Positions 37,024 to 47,627 of a DNA stretch of 64,000 bases are shown piece after piece; within the stretch, counting starts at the first letter, position 1, and each line of letters starts with the position of its first letter. Made by a program: the position numbers and the translations under genes. Under the pieces are notes generated by a model. That model was not told the origin of the DNA. It did no database searches and saw only the letters and a program-made list of their open reading frames with translations. Origin of the DNA: Epichloe hybrida (Eukaryota > Ascomycota > Sordariomycetes > Hypocreales > Clavicipitaceae); assembly GCA_019022495.1 (NCBI GenBank), contig JAFEKR010000010.1, positions 434,001 through 498,000 of the forward strand, read 5' to 3'.

Positions 37024-38442
37024 ATGCAAGTTCTCACGTATCTGGCTTTCGCCCATCTGGCGACTGCCTGGCCCGGGCTCATGAACCGTAAGGCAAAAAA
37101 CGCTTGGTCACTCACTCTTTTGAGAATGGAGAGAAACTGACAAAATAATTGATTAGGCCAAGCTGTCCCACCAGTAGTTCCGTTCCCAGATCAGCCAGGA
37201 CTGCCAACACATGCCGTCTTTGGCGACTTTGACCCCGTGGCGCAGCTAGTATCCGTCCACGGAGACCACGAATATCAAGACCCTGGTCCCAATGATATAC
37301 GAGGCCCTTGTCCAGGATTAAACGCTGCCGCTAACCATAACTATCTCCCGCGTGACGGCATTGCCACATACGAAACCATCAACTCTGGCCTATGGAAGGC
37401 ATTTGGTCTGGATCAGACCGCGACACAGTTCCTGCATCAGACAACAACCTTCTTTGACGGTGACCCTCTCTCGCAAAAGTGGTCCATTGGCTATGCCTCG
37501 CACGATGTTGATGCGCTAGGCCCCTTGGGTGAGGCCTTGCTAGGCATGCCAACAGGCATTTGCGCCTATGGGCATCTCAAATCAGAGGGAGATGCCTCCA
37601 TCACCCGAGGTGATTTCCTCGCCCCTGACATGAATTCGAACTGCGCTTCCTACCCAGTCTTTTACAACGAGCTGCTCGAATTATCCAACAAGCGAGCCAA
37701 CGGACTCATTACTCCTTCCGTGCTCGCCGAGCACCAGCATAACCGCAAGGAGTATTCCATTGCCAACAACCCCAACTACTTCTCGCCTGCCTTCGCTGGC
37801 GTTGCCTTCACGCCCGCTGCCCATACTTTCGTCTGGGCTTTGATGTCCAATCATTCTGCCGAAAACCCTCGTGGCTTCCTCGAGCACAGCGTCCTCGACG
37901 ATTTCTTTTCCTACAAGGTCCAGCCCGATGGTTCTCGCAAGTATGCGTACGGCAAAGAGCGTATTCCTGAAAACTGGTACCGTCGCAGTCACAAGGATCC
38001 ATGGGGGTTGGTCGACGTCCTCCTCGCTGTTGCCTCACAGTGTCTCGCGTTCCCTTCCACTTGCAAGGTGGGTGGCAACACGGGCACGGTCAATTCGTTT
38101 GAAGGCGTCGATCTTGGGGACATCTCAGGCGGTCTCGTGCACGCGCTTGAGGATTTGCAAGACCCAGCAAGGCTCGGTTGTTTCATTTCCCAGAACATCC
38201 AGGCCGAGGCGCCGTCGTCGCTTGAGAAGATCTTCCATGGCGTTCTATTAAAGGAAGCATTGGGCCTCGTGGACAAGAAGCTGGTGCCCGCCCTCGCTGG
38301 TCTCGGTTCTTGTCCCAACATGCCGCCTGGCAAGGGCGTCAATCAATATGCTGCCAAGTTCCCCGGTGCTCGCGCGAGAAGTGGCTCCCGTGCCGAGACA
38401 GCCAAAGACTCCAAGGGATATCCCAATGATGCACCGAAATAG
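37024..38442 (+). CDS. Secreted heme-thiolate peroxidase / unspecific peroxygenase (Peroxidase_2 family)
   Basis: Two exons (37024-37087 and 37157-38442) give 449 residues. The signal peptide is MQVLTYLAFAHLATA. The family places heme on a cysteine thiolate, and members halogenate or oxygenate C-H bonds with hydrogen peroxide. The proximal ligand motif RGPCPGLNAAANHNYLPRDG (PCP about residues 71-73) and the magnesium/acid-base motif EGDASITR (about 165-172) are both present. The EGD-R form marks the long-chain peroxygenase group rather than the EHD form of short ones. Several N-glycosylation sequons are present (for example NHS at 37850). It faces a P450 gene with 592 bp between their stop codons. 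Substrate unknown; fatty acids and alkanes are typical for the family. Confidence 0.9.
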
Positions 38443-39034
38443 ATGGATCATCGAGTTCTCTCTCGCCGATAGGTCGAGGTTTTGTAGCATTAATTCAATG
38501 TGGATCTAGGAGGTGTCTTTACTCATACGCGAGGTCATTGCCTGATTTGCTAGTCAGTTTCGTTCCAACGGCAAAAAAGTGAAACGAAATAAGCCATAGC
38601 CATAAGCCAGAGATGCTTCTGTAAGCCACGATGGAAAATGCACAGTCTGCGTTTCTCCAGTGGACGTCACCAAGAGGAGAGACGCATTCATTGGTTCTCG
38701 CAACAGACCATTCGATACCACGATGGGCTTTAAGTGCATGGATCGAATGGATCAAACAAGACAATGGCCCTGTCTATACCCTCAGGGGTCTGTTCCCACC
38801 GGGGTTTCCCTCGAGATAGCCAACGACATCTATGGCGGCAGTTTCCGTCAAGCTCTGGTTCTCCGTGGTGGAATACCCCCTGCTTTGCAGCTTGTGACGT
38901 TTGCGCGACCCCTTTTTTTTTTTTTTTTTTTTTTTCATTACAACTGCACGCATTGACAAAAGGGTCGATGGGCTGAACGAGCAGTGCAGGATGTGAAGGC
39001 AGAAAATACTCGGACGAAGAGTTGCGAAACAAGT
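38443..39034. other. Convergent intergenic region
   Basis: 3' flanks of the peroxidase (plus) and P450 (minus) genes. It contains a run of about 25 T at 38911-38935. No gene seen. Confidence 0.6.
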
Positions 39035-40794
39035 TTAAAAAGTAGTCATGGCTTCGACGTTTCTACGTCTAAACAACTGAAACCGTAGTGCCCCGATCCT
39101 CATGTAGCGCGACCTGCACCCCATTCTTACTTCAGACACCAAGCTGACGGCCTCGACGTATTCCAAGCACGGATCCCGATTCTCCAGAACCTCAAACTCC
39201 CGAGTGAGTCTCACAAGCAAATAAATCGTCTGAGTGATGGCCTGCTGCTGCGCCGGACATATCCTGGGTCCACCTGAGAAGGCCACGAAGTCCCAATTCA
39301 GTCGCCGACCCTCGAACCGACTCGGCCTGAATTCATGCGCGTCATCGCCCCAGACAGCAGGGTCATTGAGCTTGGCATAGAGCTCCAGCATGACCCTTTG
39401 GCCCTTGGGAACGAGAACGGGGCTCATGCCATCTGGACCCCCGCCGCGGGGAATCACGGTATCGCGAATAGCCGTACGACTCAGACGGCCTGACGATCCA
39501 TGGATTCGCAGTCCCTCGTATATGACGTTGCGGAACGAGTGCAGCGATATGAGAAGCTCAAAGGTAACCGGCTCGTCGTCGTCCCCCAAAGCAAGGGCTT
39601 GGCCGCGAAGATCAGCCCATACATCCGGGTGCCGAGCGAGGTGGAACAAGACTGATGAAAAGACGTTGGAAATGCTTTGAAACGCCGGCATGAAGACGTG
39701 CAGCATCTCGAAACGCAGCATTGCGGGATCCGGGGCCACCTTGGCCAGTTCATCAAGCAGAACATAGTGGTGTCGGGACCTGTCGCCGAGCGCGCCTGCA
39801 TCATTGCTGTCACGAGCCCTGTCAAGAGCGCGCGCCACCTGACGATCGACAAAGGCGTGAACAATCTCGACATTCTTCTCAAACTCCGTGTCACGAAAGA
39901 AGGGGAGTCTCCCTCCCAGAATGCGACTCTTGCCTAGGCTTCTGCGGCATTCTTTGAAGGCGGCAAGCATTTCTTCCGCCTGGGCGGATTTTCCGGCGAG
40001 GCAGTCAAACGATTGACCAAAGATGAACTCGGTGCCGCTATCGAGAAACTGGGCGAAGTTCTGTTAGTAGGAAGAGGAGAGAGAGAGAGGCCTTGTCAAC
40101 TAAGAAAGATTCGATGAGAATGGGAAAAAAAAAAAAAGGTGAGGAGGCGGTCCCATCTCCCCCCTTCCCCACGGTGTCTTTCAATCCCCCCCGGGAACGA
40201 CTCAGGGCACAAAGGGGGCGGGCATACAAGCTTGGTCATCCAAGGCATCAAGTCGACGGTCTGGCCGTCGCGCGGAATCACACGCAGCAGGCGGTCAACA
40301 TGTCTCTCGAACCGATCCACGTCGTTGAGCTCCGCCCTCACAAAAAGCGGCTTGATCAAATTCCTCGACCTCCGCCAGGCCGCCCCTTCATTCGTCAGGA
40401 TCCCAGGCCCGATGAACCGCAGCATGGGACCCTCCTGCACCTCCTCCTTGTTGTAGTCCTCTGCCCTGAGGGACAGGATCGTGCGCCAGTTGTCGGCGTC
40501 CGTCGTGCAGAGCAGCGCGCCATGTGGCGAGCGTTCCTCGAACGTAGGCCCGCACTCGAGAAACTGCTCCTGGAAAAGTCGATTGTATCGGCCCTTGGCG
40601 AAGCCCTCGAGGCGCCGACGCTTGAGGTCGCTGCCCCAAGGGTCGAGGACCCACGGCAGGCGATGAGGGTACCTCCTCGGCGTCCGGCAGCCGAGGCGGC
40701 GCAGTTTCTGGCCGCGCCTCCATCGAACGAGGATGAAGCGAACGACGAGAATGCTCGCGAGGGATACGAATACGGGAACCATGTGTCCTGTCAT
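39035..40794 (-). CDS. Cytochrome P450, CYP52-like
   Basis: Two exons (40794-40228 and 40060-39035) give 530 residues. One N-terminal membrane anchor (VPVFVSLASILVVRFILV) points to the endoplasmic reticulum. The P450 core shows the C-helix WRRSRNLIKPLF, the ExxR motif EGLRIHG (about residue 372) and the heme loop FSGGPRICPAQQQA with Cys at about 456. The Cys-Pro-Ala-Gln-Gln form and the LYAKLNDPAVWGDDAHEFRPSRFEG segment suggest the CYP52/CYP63-like clan, whose members hydroxylate fatty acids and alkanes at the chain end. The usual Gly two residues after the Cys is Ala here. The 167-bp intron has a GTATGC donor. The I-helix is not of the classic AGxDT form (FMPAFQSISNVFSSVLF), so the oxygen-activating Thr is uncertain. 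Confidence 0.9.
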
Positions 40795-41204
40795 TATGGC
40801 TGGAAAAATAAAAATGCCCCGTCAAGGCAATACGAGCAAACCAGTTTCCTTTTTCCGGGGAAACAGTACGTAGGGCAGCGTAAACTTATAGTTGTGGTGA
40901 ACAATCAACGACGAGATGAAACAGTCATGGACGGACCAGTCAGGCAAAGTCCGGCAAGTCAGGGAGCTACTTATAGGGAGTACACGAATACCTTGTTTTA
41001 AAAATCCATACTTGTAACGTTTTAGCATACAATGCCCACCAACCCATGTACCCCGTACGCCTCCTCTCATACGCCAGGGTGGCTCTAGTCATGCAGAACC
41101 TCGATTTTTGGGATTTGGCACCGTCTTTCCGTGGGAGCCGGCCGTTCGTTGGGCTTCGCTCTTATGCCGGCCCAACACTTCCCTGGCCTCCAAGTTAGTC
41201 TCGG

Positions 41205-41254
41205 ATGGGGCGGGACGGGGCGGGACGGGGCGGGGCGGGACGGGACGGGACGCG
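41205..41254 (+). repeat. G-rich tandem repeat (GGGACGGGGC-like), G-quadruplex prone
   Basis: About five copies of a 5-10 bp GGGGC/GGGAC unit give nine or more runs of three to four G on the plus strand within 50 bp, the pattern needed for G-quadruplex formation. Confidence 0.8.
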
Positions 41255-41442
41255 ATGGACCGAACAAGATGGACCGAACAAGATGGACTCTAATCAAGGC
41301 AGAGTTGGTTGAGTGATGAGCATAACAGCGCTGTTTAGGAGGAACAGGGCCGGATATAAGCAGATTCTCACGAACCATGACTCAAACCCGTCACGCTGGG
41401 GAGACCTGCGGAGTACAACATCTCCGCTAATTGGCCATGTAG

Positions 41443-41550
41443 GACATGGTGTCATTGTTTCAGACATACCCCGAGTAAGACATGGTGGCATTGTTTCAAG
41501 CATACCCCGAGTAATAAGACATGGTGGCATTGGTCCAAGCACATTCCCCC
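41443..41550. repeat. Three-copy tandem repeat, 36-39-bp unit
   Basis: Each unit starts GACATGGTG and continues CATTG...CAAGCATACCCCGAGTAA with small changes. The third copy diverges at its end (CACATTCCCCC). Confidence 0.85.
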
Positions 41551-41929
41551 GAAGACGCGCTCAGAACAAGGTACCAGTAATAGCTATGTATGTATTATCA
41601 ACAGTGGACAGTGGACACGGTGTCCATCAGGGGTCTGAGCCCGAACCATGTTACATATGCTGGGATTGGTTTGGTTGTTGGTCCATGTGCTTTGACTGGG
41701 CCGGCAATGGATTTGTTGGTGTTTACCGATGTGTCTAATACTGCACGGAAGGAACATGCCGAGTGTACCACATGTGCGGCATGAAAACGAAACCACTGGC
41801 ACGCCCTCGAGAAGCTGATTAAGAATATCCTCATATTGATACATCACCTAATGCCTATTGTTTGTTTTTGCTAGAGGTACCAAGTATTCTCTGTCTCGAC
41901 CCTCTTTGAAAACGATAACTCTTCGTCCA

Positions 41930-44043
41930 TCACGATTGATTGAGGCGATATCTAGGCATGCGCAGGAGCGAGGGATGGTGGCTGAGCCAAAGCCTCGCCG
42001 GTTCAATCCCACCTTCTTCTTCTCCCGTGTCTGAAAATCGGGACAGTTGACAGCTCCGATCCCAGATCTCACAGTCCACCGGACAAGACACTTCTGTCCC
42101 AGTAACGGCTCCACTTTCAAAATAGCTCGCAACCAGAGAAGTGGTGCAATTACTGTAAGCACTGCCCAAAGCCGTGTGACCTATGCTGTCTTGAACCACG
42201 ACTCCCGATCCCGGATATTGTTGGGCCATCTTGCGAGCAGCTCGTAGAGGCGTGATGGGATCCAGACGAGAAGACAAAAATAAGATTGGCGCCGCTGGAA
42301 CGCCCGGCATCGCCCTTCCATCATGCTCTGGCGATGTGAAGGGGCCGCTGAATCTCCAGTTGGGCTTGAGTGGCCAATGTGAGCATTTCAATCGGTCTAA
42401 AGCCCAAGCTCGTCCAAAAACCTTGGATGTCTTTTCTTGCGTTCGGGCGTAATCGAGCCACCAAGATACACTCTTGTCCACAATGTCCTCACCATCAGAG
42501 CAAGAAACGGCGTGCGATGATTCGGTTCTCGAAGACGGCATTTCCAAGTAGCTGTGTTCCGTGTAATTTGAGCTCTCCCCCAGCTTTTTGGCTTCAGTGC
42601 GGCAAACATCATCTGATGTAGGTGTGTAAGTGGATCCGGACCCAAGCTCTTCGAGTCCAGCATCATCGCCAGACATGGCAGCATGAAGAGACCGGGCAAG
42701 GGCGGGGAAGTGTCGCTTCGGGCCGTAGCTCACGAGGCCAATGGTTTTACGAACATCGTTTCCAGTGATGATGGAATTTTTGACACGCCCTTGAATGACG
42801 CGTGGAGATGTGTCGAGATTTTCAACCCAAGACCAAAAGTCCTTTTGTGCACGTTTTGCATTGGTAAAATCCGTGCTGTTTGCCAAAGGGCATACATCAG
42901 GGCCGGCTTTGAAACATCCTTCCCAGAACTCATCAAAAATCTCGTCAGTTTCTGCGGTATTTTGAAGTCCACCCTGTGTATCTGGTTAGTCTTCGATCTT
43001 TGCAACTGAAGTATGCTGAGTCCTGAGTCCTGACTTACAGGTCCAGTGGCATAGTCATCGGCATCTACAACACCATCGAGCACCATTCGGCCAACACGGC
43101 CCGGAAACATGGACATGAAGGTGGTGCCAAGAAGGGTACCATAGGAGAATCCCAAATATTGTAGCCTTGGCGTCGTCTTCTCACCAACATAACCGTTGGG
43201 GTACTCTTTCTTGCGGAAGAGGTGAATCTGGTCAATCATTTCAACCATATCTCGTGCCACGTTGGCCGTGCTGGAAAATGACATTACCCGACCAAATTTG
43301 ACCTCGTTTGCGAGGCATTTCTGATTAAAGGCCTTGTTCATGGCAAGTGCGTAAGCCATAGGGCCTTCTGAGGGGAAACCGTGACCGATTCCGCTGTAAC
43401 CACCAGCACCGCGCAACTCGACTGTCCACATGTTGCGCTGGCGTGAATCAGGAAAGCAGTTTGATGCAGGGGTGGTAAAACCTGTGCCTCTTGGGTCGAA
43501 GCCAACGATTTCATAGTGTCTATGACCAGGTACATCAATCATTTTCTGAAAGCTTTTGGCATCGTCCCGGGCAAATTCGACGCCAGACTCGCCAGGCCCA
43601 CCAGGATTGACGAGAACACTTCCTGCGAACCGGGTATCATTTGCTGGTACCTTGGCTGGCAGAGTCATGATAGCAATGGCAGTTGTGCGGGCATCTGATT
43701 TGTTGCGCCAGTCCAGTGGAACAAGAAGACGAGCACACTTGAACTCTTTGAGGCAGTCGTGGTAGACGACATCGTGACTGGGTTCGATGTCGGCCCAGTT
43801 GAAAACAAGATCATCCAGAGATTCAACGTCCGAGTCTTCAGCTGGATCTTCGGATCGGTCATTTCGAGCGGGAGTCAGCGAATTGGCAGTCTGAAGGTTT
43901 GATAGACAATCACTTCTCTTGTCTTGCTCCCGGCATCCAGTCGTGATGGATCTGCTGTTTGGAGAGCTTCTCGTGGGGGCAGTGAGGGAAAGGGTGACGA
44001 AAGTAGCAAAGATGAGAGCTCTTGAAAGGCAGAGTGGATACAT
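41930..44043 (-). CDS. Secreted alpha/beta-hydrolase, tripeptidyl aminopeptidase type (S33-like)
   Basis: Two exons (44043-43039 and 42973-41930) give 682 residues. The signal peptide is MYPLCLSRALIFATFVTLSLTA. The N-terminal part is an alpha/beta-hydrolase fold with the oxyanion segment VLVNPGGPGESGVEF, HYEIVGFDPRGTGFTTP and the nucleophile elbow YLGFSYGTLLG (Ser about residue 298). The C-terminal TAP domain supplies Asp in LSSRLDPITPLRAA and His in DSIGHTALG, completing the triad. Enzymes of this type remove short peptides from the N-termini of proteins outside the cell. Without the intron the frame would run on into an unrelated C-terminus; the splice at GTAAGT restores the family's Cys-containing segment EGCFKAGPDVCPLA. 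Confidence 0.9.
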
Positions 44044-45323
44044 GGTGATGATACTGGATAGTAATAGCAAGAATATGGTGGACGGATGGATTACGTTTAC
44101 ATCGGCCCCGAGCCAACATACGAGGACTGAAACAGATGATGTTGCTGGGGAGAATATGGGAATAGAAGACTAAGAAGAGGATCAAGTACGAGCTCAGGAA
44201 GGCATCTCAGCAACAACCAGGCAGGGGGCATAAATCCGGCAAGAGCCAGCCAGCCAGTCTCCGCCTGAGAACCTCAGAGAGGGAACGGGACATCTGGACT
44301 TGCCACCAGACTTCGTTCATCAACTGCAGGCATCAACTGCAGGTGACACACCATGGCTCGGCACTGGAGGCAGCTGCGAGCTCTGGGCTACCGCCAACCG
44401 CCGCCAACCGCCGCCAACCAGTCTGGTCCAATCTTCGACCTCGTCATGGCCTTCCTGCCTCCAACCCCACGGCCACGGCCTGAGCAGCTCCCTCTACGGA
44501 GCTCCCTCCACGGGCAACATGAGATGCCACTGCCGAAATCCTTTGTACTTTCCAACCCGCGATGCACGCGACTTGATATACGAAATCAACCGCGCAGACC
44601 CGCTTGCCTGCATGCCTGCCCGCCGCAAGTCAGATCATGGCAAGAAATCCTATTGATGATTTTACTTGGCCAAGATACCTATCTAGGACCACAGGCTTCC
44701 GCAACAAACGCGTCCCATGCCATGAGCCGGAAATGTCGACAAGTAGGCTTGAGTTTGCACAATACACGGAGTAGACGACTTGAATATTGGTCAAGACTCC
44801 AATACTACTTATTCTTACCGACTTGACGACCACCGTCGTTGCCATCCATAGTGTGTTCAAAGCGCAACCGTAGCAGCCTGCTGTTGTCCAAGACTGCATC
44901 TTCAAGAAGCATCGAAAGCGCGTGTAGAACGAAATCGTGACGTCGTTCTCCAAGGGCCATGGCCATGGCTATCATACAAGCGCCGTCTTTGTATGATATC
45001 TGTCTGTTGAATGCCGATTCCATGTTGCCCCTTCTGGAAATGCCCATCTAAGACGGATCAGTTCGCTTCAGTGAAATGTTCTCTACTCAACGTCAGCACG
45101 CGCAATCGTCAGTTTCAGGTAGAGTAAATTGATCTTGCTTTCTAGACGCAAACAGGTCCACGCCGTTCCTGTACTCTCCTACCGTTCGACTGAATACATA
45201 TGTACAAAGACGTGGCGCCCAATATTTTGCTTCATTGCCCTTTCCCACCTCGGTGCCAAGCTCAGCACCTCTCAGAAATACCCCCACGAACCTCTTCCAT
45301 CACGTCACGTCACGTCACGTGTT
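44044..45323. other. Gene-free stretch
   Basis: It carries the promoter of the aminopeptidase gene and the 3' flank of the GRIM-19 gene. A fourfold CACGT repeat occurs at 45301-45320, just past the GRIM-19 stop codon. A minus-strand open frame at 44805-45047 has no recognisable features and no splice context, so I did not call it. Confidence 0.45.
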
Positions 45324-46116
45324 CTATTTCGATACCGCAGGAGACACAGCAAATGTCGGCCGTATGAATCGACTGTGACAGAAAAGATTAGTCGAGCACA
45401 TGGCTTCCAGAATAATCAAGTAAGTACTTGACAGAGAAGGGGGCGTTCACGAAACATACCTCTCGTTATTGTACACCTTGGTGTTCTCGCCCATCAGCTC
45501 CTTCTCCCGCTTCTGGTCGGCCCAGTACCTTCGGACTTGGTCGCGGTCTTCTTCGGCTTGCAAGAGGGGGATCAGGTGGATGCGAGCCCACATCTTCTCA
45601 CGGGCCAGCTCGCTGTGGTTAAATTGGTCAGTCAAGTCCATACTTGTCCGAGTTACGTGACGATGCTGCATATTTCGTAGCTCAAATCCGTGGTCCTCGT
45701 CAGATTCGTTTCATCCGGTTTCCTCCGCAGCGAGAAGGGGAACAACACATACTTGGCCTCACGAATGCCACCAATCAGCTTGTACCAGCCGAAGCCCATG
45801 ATGGCTCCAGCTCCAAGCAGTAAGATACCGGGACGAAAGCCCTTGGCTGGAAGATTTCGCTGTCCATCGGATACATCGGTGAGTACATCATCTATTCACA
45901 TATCTTCTTGTTGCCGTTCGGATATGGCCCTTGAGCTCGAGCAAGAGGTGTGCCGTGCCCACATGATCCATTTCGGGGGCTGGAAGCAAGCATTGCGCAA
46001 GCTTTCGATCGTGCAAAAGTAGCTCTCTGGGAACGTGCAAACACCGAGGCCTTGCCTCCACGTACCTTGTACTGGACGGGCTCGTACCCGCCCTTGGGGG
46101 GCATATCCTGTGCCAT
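45324..46116 (-). CDS. NADH:ubiquinone oxidoreductase subunit GRIM-19 (NDUFA13 / B16.6)
   Basis: Four exons (46116-46066, 45859-45753, 45612-45460, 45372-45324) give 119 residues. This small one-span inner-membrane protein is an accessory subunit needed to assemble complex I. The start MAQDMPPKGGYEPVQYK is typical. The membrane helix follows (GILLLGAGAIMGFGWYKL), and then the conserved matrix or intermembrane segment ELAREKMWARIHLIPLLQAE, EEDRDQVRRYWADQKREKEL and GENTKVYNN. The last exon is 49 nt and ends RPTFAVSPAVSK. It is not linked closely to the other complex I genes at 8.6-10.9 kb, but lies in the same 64 kb. Confidence 0.95.
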
Positions 46117-46662
46117 CCTGAGGGTATTTTGTCTGGACGGTTCGAAGTCTTTATCGGCGATTGAGGTCAATGAATCGAGGCTGGGTGCTGTGTCGAGGTG
46201 TATTCGCAGAAGGAAATTAGGCCTCTGATCCGATGCCGCCTGCCTCCCAAGTTGTCCGTGGTGCACGTCGTCGCCGTAAAGAGTGATTCGACGATTCAAC
46301 GTCTCGAATTGAAGATGTGAGGTGCGACTGTTTTGCCTGGGCACTGACTGGCTGGAGCTGGTGGCTTACGTAAGGGCATGGATCTGGCTACGGCCGGCCT
46401 AGCCGCCTGTAGAGGAGGCTGCTTTTTTCTGCACTCGTGCACATCTCTATTTGCGATTTAGGTCTGACTGTGGCCAATTCACAATTGGTTATGTTTAGAA
46501 TGAGGTATGGGATGGCTAATGTTGGTTTGACGTTTGAGAGTATGAAATCGCAAGGAGTCATAGCTTGCGAACACATCATTACACATCGTCTCTCCTAATA
46601 CCTAATACCAACGGAGCATTCACTGCAAGGCCTTCGACACCCTCAGCTAAAGCACCACCTTC
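46117..46662. other. Intergenic region upstream of the GRIM-19 gene
   Basis: 546 bp between the GRIM-19 start codon and the stop codon of the hydrolase gene, which is on the same strand. It should hold the GRIM-19 promoter. No further gene is seen. Confidence 0.6.
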
Positions 46663-47627
46663 TCATGGTTTCTTGAAATGAGCGTGGAACCACGCAACTG
46701 CCTGGTCCTCAGCTTCATCAGCTTGTTTCGCAACATCGGGGACCTTGAGATCTGCGCGGACAGCGAAGCCATGACCGGTATTTTTATAAACATGAACCTC
46801 GCCTCGCGATGCGGCGGGGAGCTTTTCGACAATCGATCTGATCGACTCGATCTTGGGCGGCGTCACCTGATTGTCATCCTCGGGGCAGGCAAATGAGACA
46901 GGGACCTTGATCTTTTCAATATCGCTAGGGATGCTGAGGAGACTGGGATGCGCCGTAAAGGCAGCATCAATAAGCGGCGTCACACCATTGTCGAAACCGT
47001 GAGAAAGTGTGACGGTGTGTTTGCCGCCCCAGCAGAAACCCGCTGCCCCGACGGATAGCTGATCACCTTCCTCTTTGCGAAGCTGTTCAAAGAAGCCTTT
47101 GACGCTGGGATACGTCTTTGACGGTCTGCAGCGAATGAAGAAGGGGATTGCGACGACGAGAGTTCGAACCAGAGCAGTACTACCGACCGAGATTAGCTGA
47201 GGGGGACAGATGCAGCGTGTAAAGCGTGTACATGCCAGGCACGGCTAGCTTACAATCGAGTGAATATATTGCCGGGGGCTAGAGCAGTCTGAATATTGAA
47301 AAGCATAGAAACAGGTGAGGCATTACCTTGAAGACATTGTTAGCGACGCGGGAAGCTTTCGGCACAACAAGCTTTATAGACCGACCAACCGTTCATGAAG
47401 TCGGGAAGATATACTTTGAAGTCGCCTTTCTCAACGTAGTGATCGGCAAGGATGCGATTGTTGACGAACTCCCAACCAAATGCATCGGGGATAATGACAA
47501 CGATGCCTCTCACAGTCTTGCCATCCGCTGGCTCACTCACATAGGTGTCGAGGCCATAGAGCTTGGTGGTTTTGCCTTTGGGCTGGCCTCTGTGGATCTG
47601 CCCTTTGAAACAGTCGGGGCAGGACAT
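46663..47627 (-). CDS. Dienelactone hydrolase family protein
   Basis: Modelled as three exons (47627-47382, 47288-47254, 47179-46663), 265 residues. The start MSCPDCFKGQIHRGQP is typical of this fungal group. The active-site triad is Cys in AAGFCWGGKHT, Asp in PEDDNQ and His in NTGHGF. Dienelactone hydrolases open lactones in aromatic ring breakdown, but most fungal paralogues have unknown substrates. There is no signal peptide, so it should be cytosolic. The first intron is the weak point. The only donor that keeps frame with the ACT-GCT-CTA acceptor side is a poor GTCTAT at 47381; a GTTGGT donor eight bases earlier breaks the frame. The model places DFMNGWS next to TALAPGNIF and may miss a few residues. 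Confidence 0.85.

Larger units (their letters stand above)
40795..41929. other. Gene-free stretch with two tandem repeats
   Basis: It separates the P450 start from the end of the aminopeptidase gene. No gene is seen. It contains a G-rich repeat at 41205-41254, a duplicated GACCGAACAAGATG at about 41257-41285, and a three-copy 36-39-bp repeat at 41443-41550. Confidence 0.5.

Noticed and set aside
42730..42972. Alternative C-terminus of the aminopeptidase gene
   Set aside because: It arises only if the intron 43038-42974 is retained; splicing recovers the TAP domain with the triad Asp and His.
44805..45047. Possible small minus-strand protein of 80 residues
   Set aside because: No family features, no signal or membrane segment, and it lies in the normal intergenic space between two well-defined genes.
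47161..47220. GTTCGAACC, resembling a tRNA B-box on the minus strand
   Set aside because: It is inside a hydrolase exon, and no acceptor stem, A-box or anticodon arm can be drawn at the right distance.
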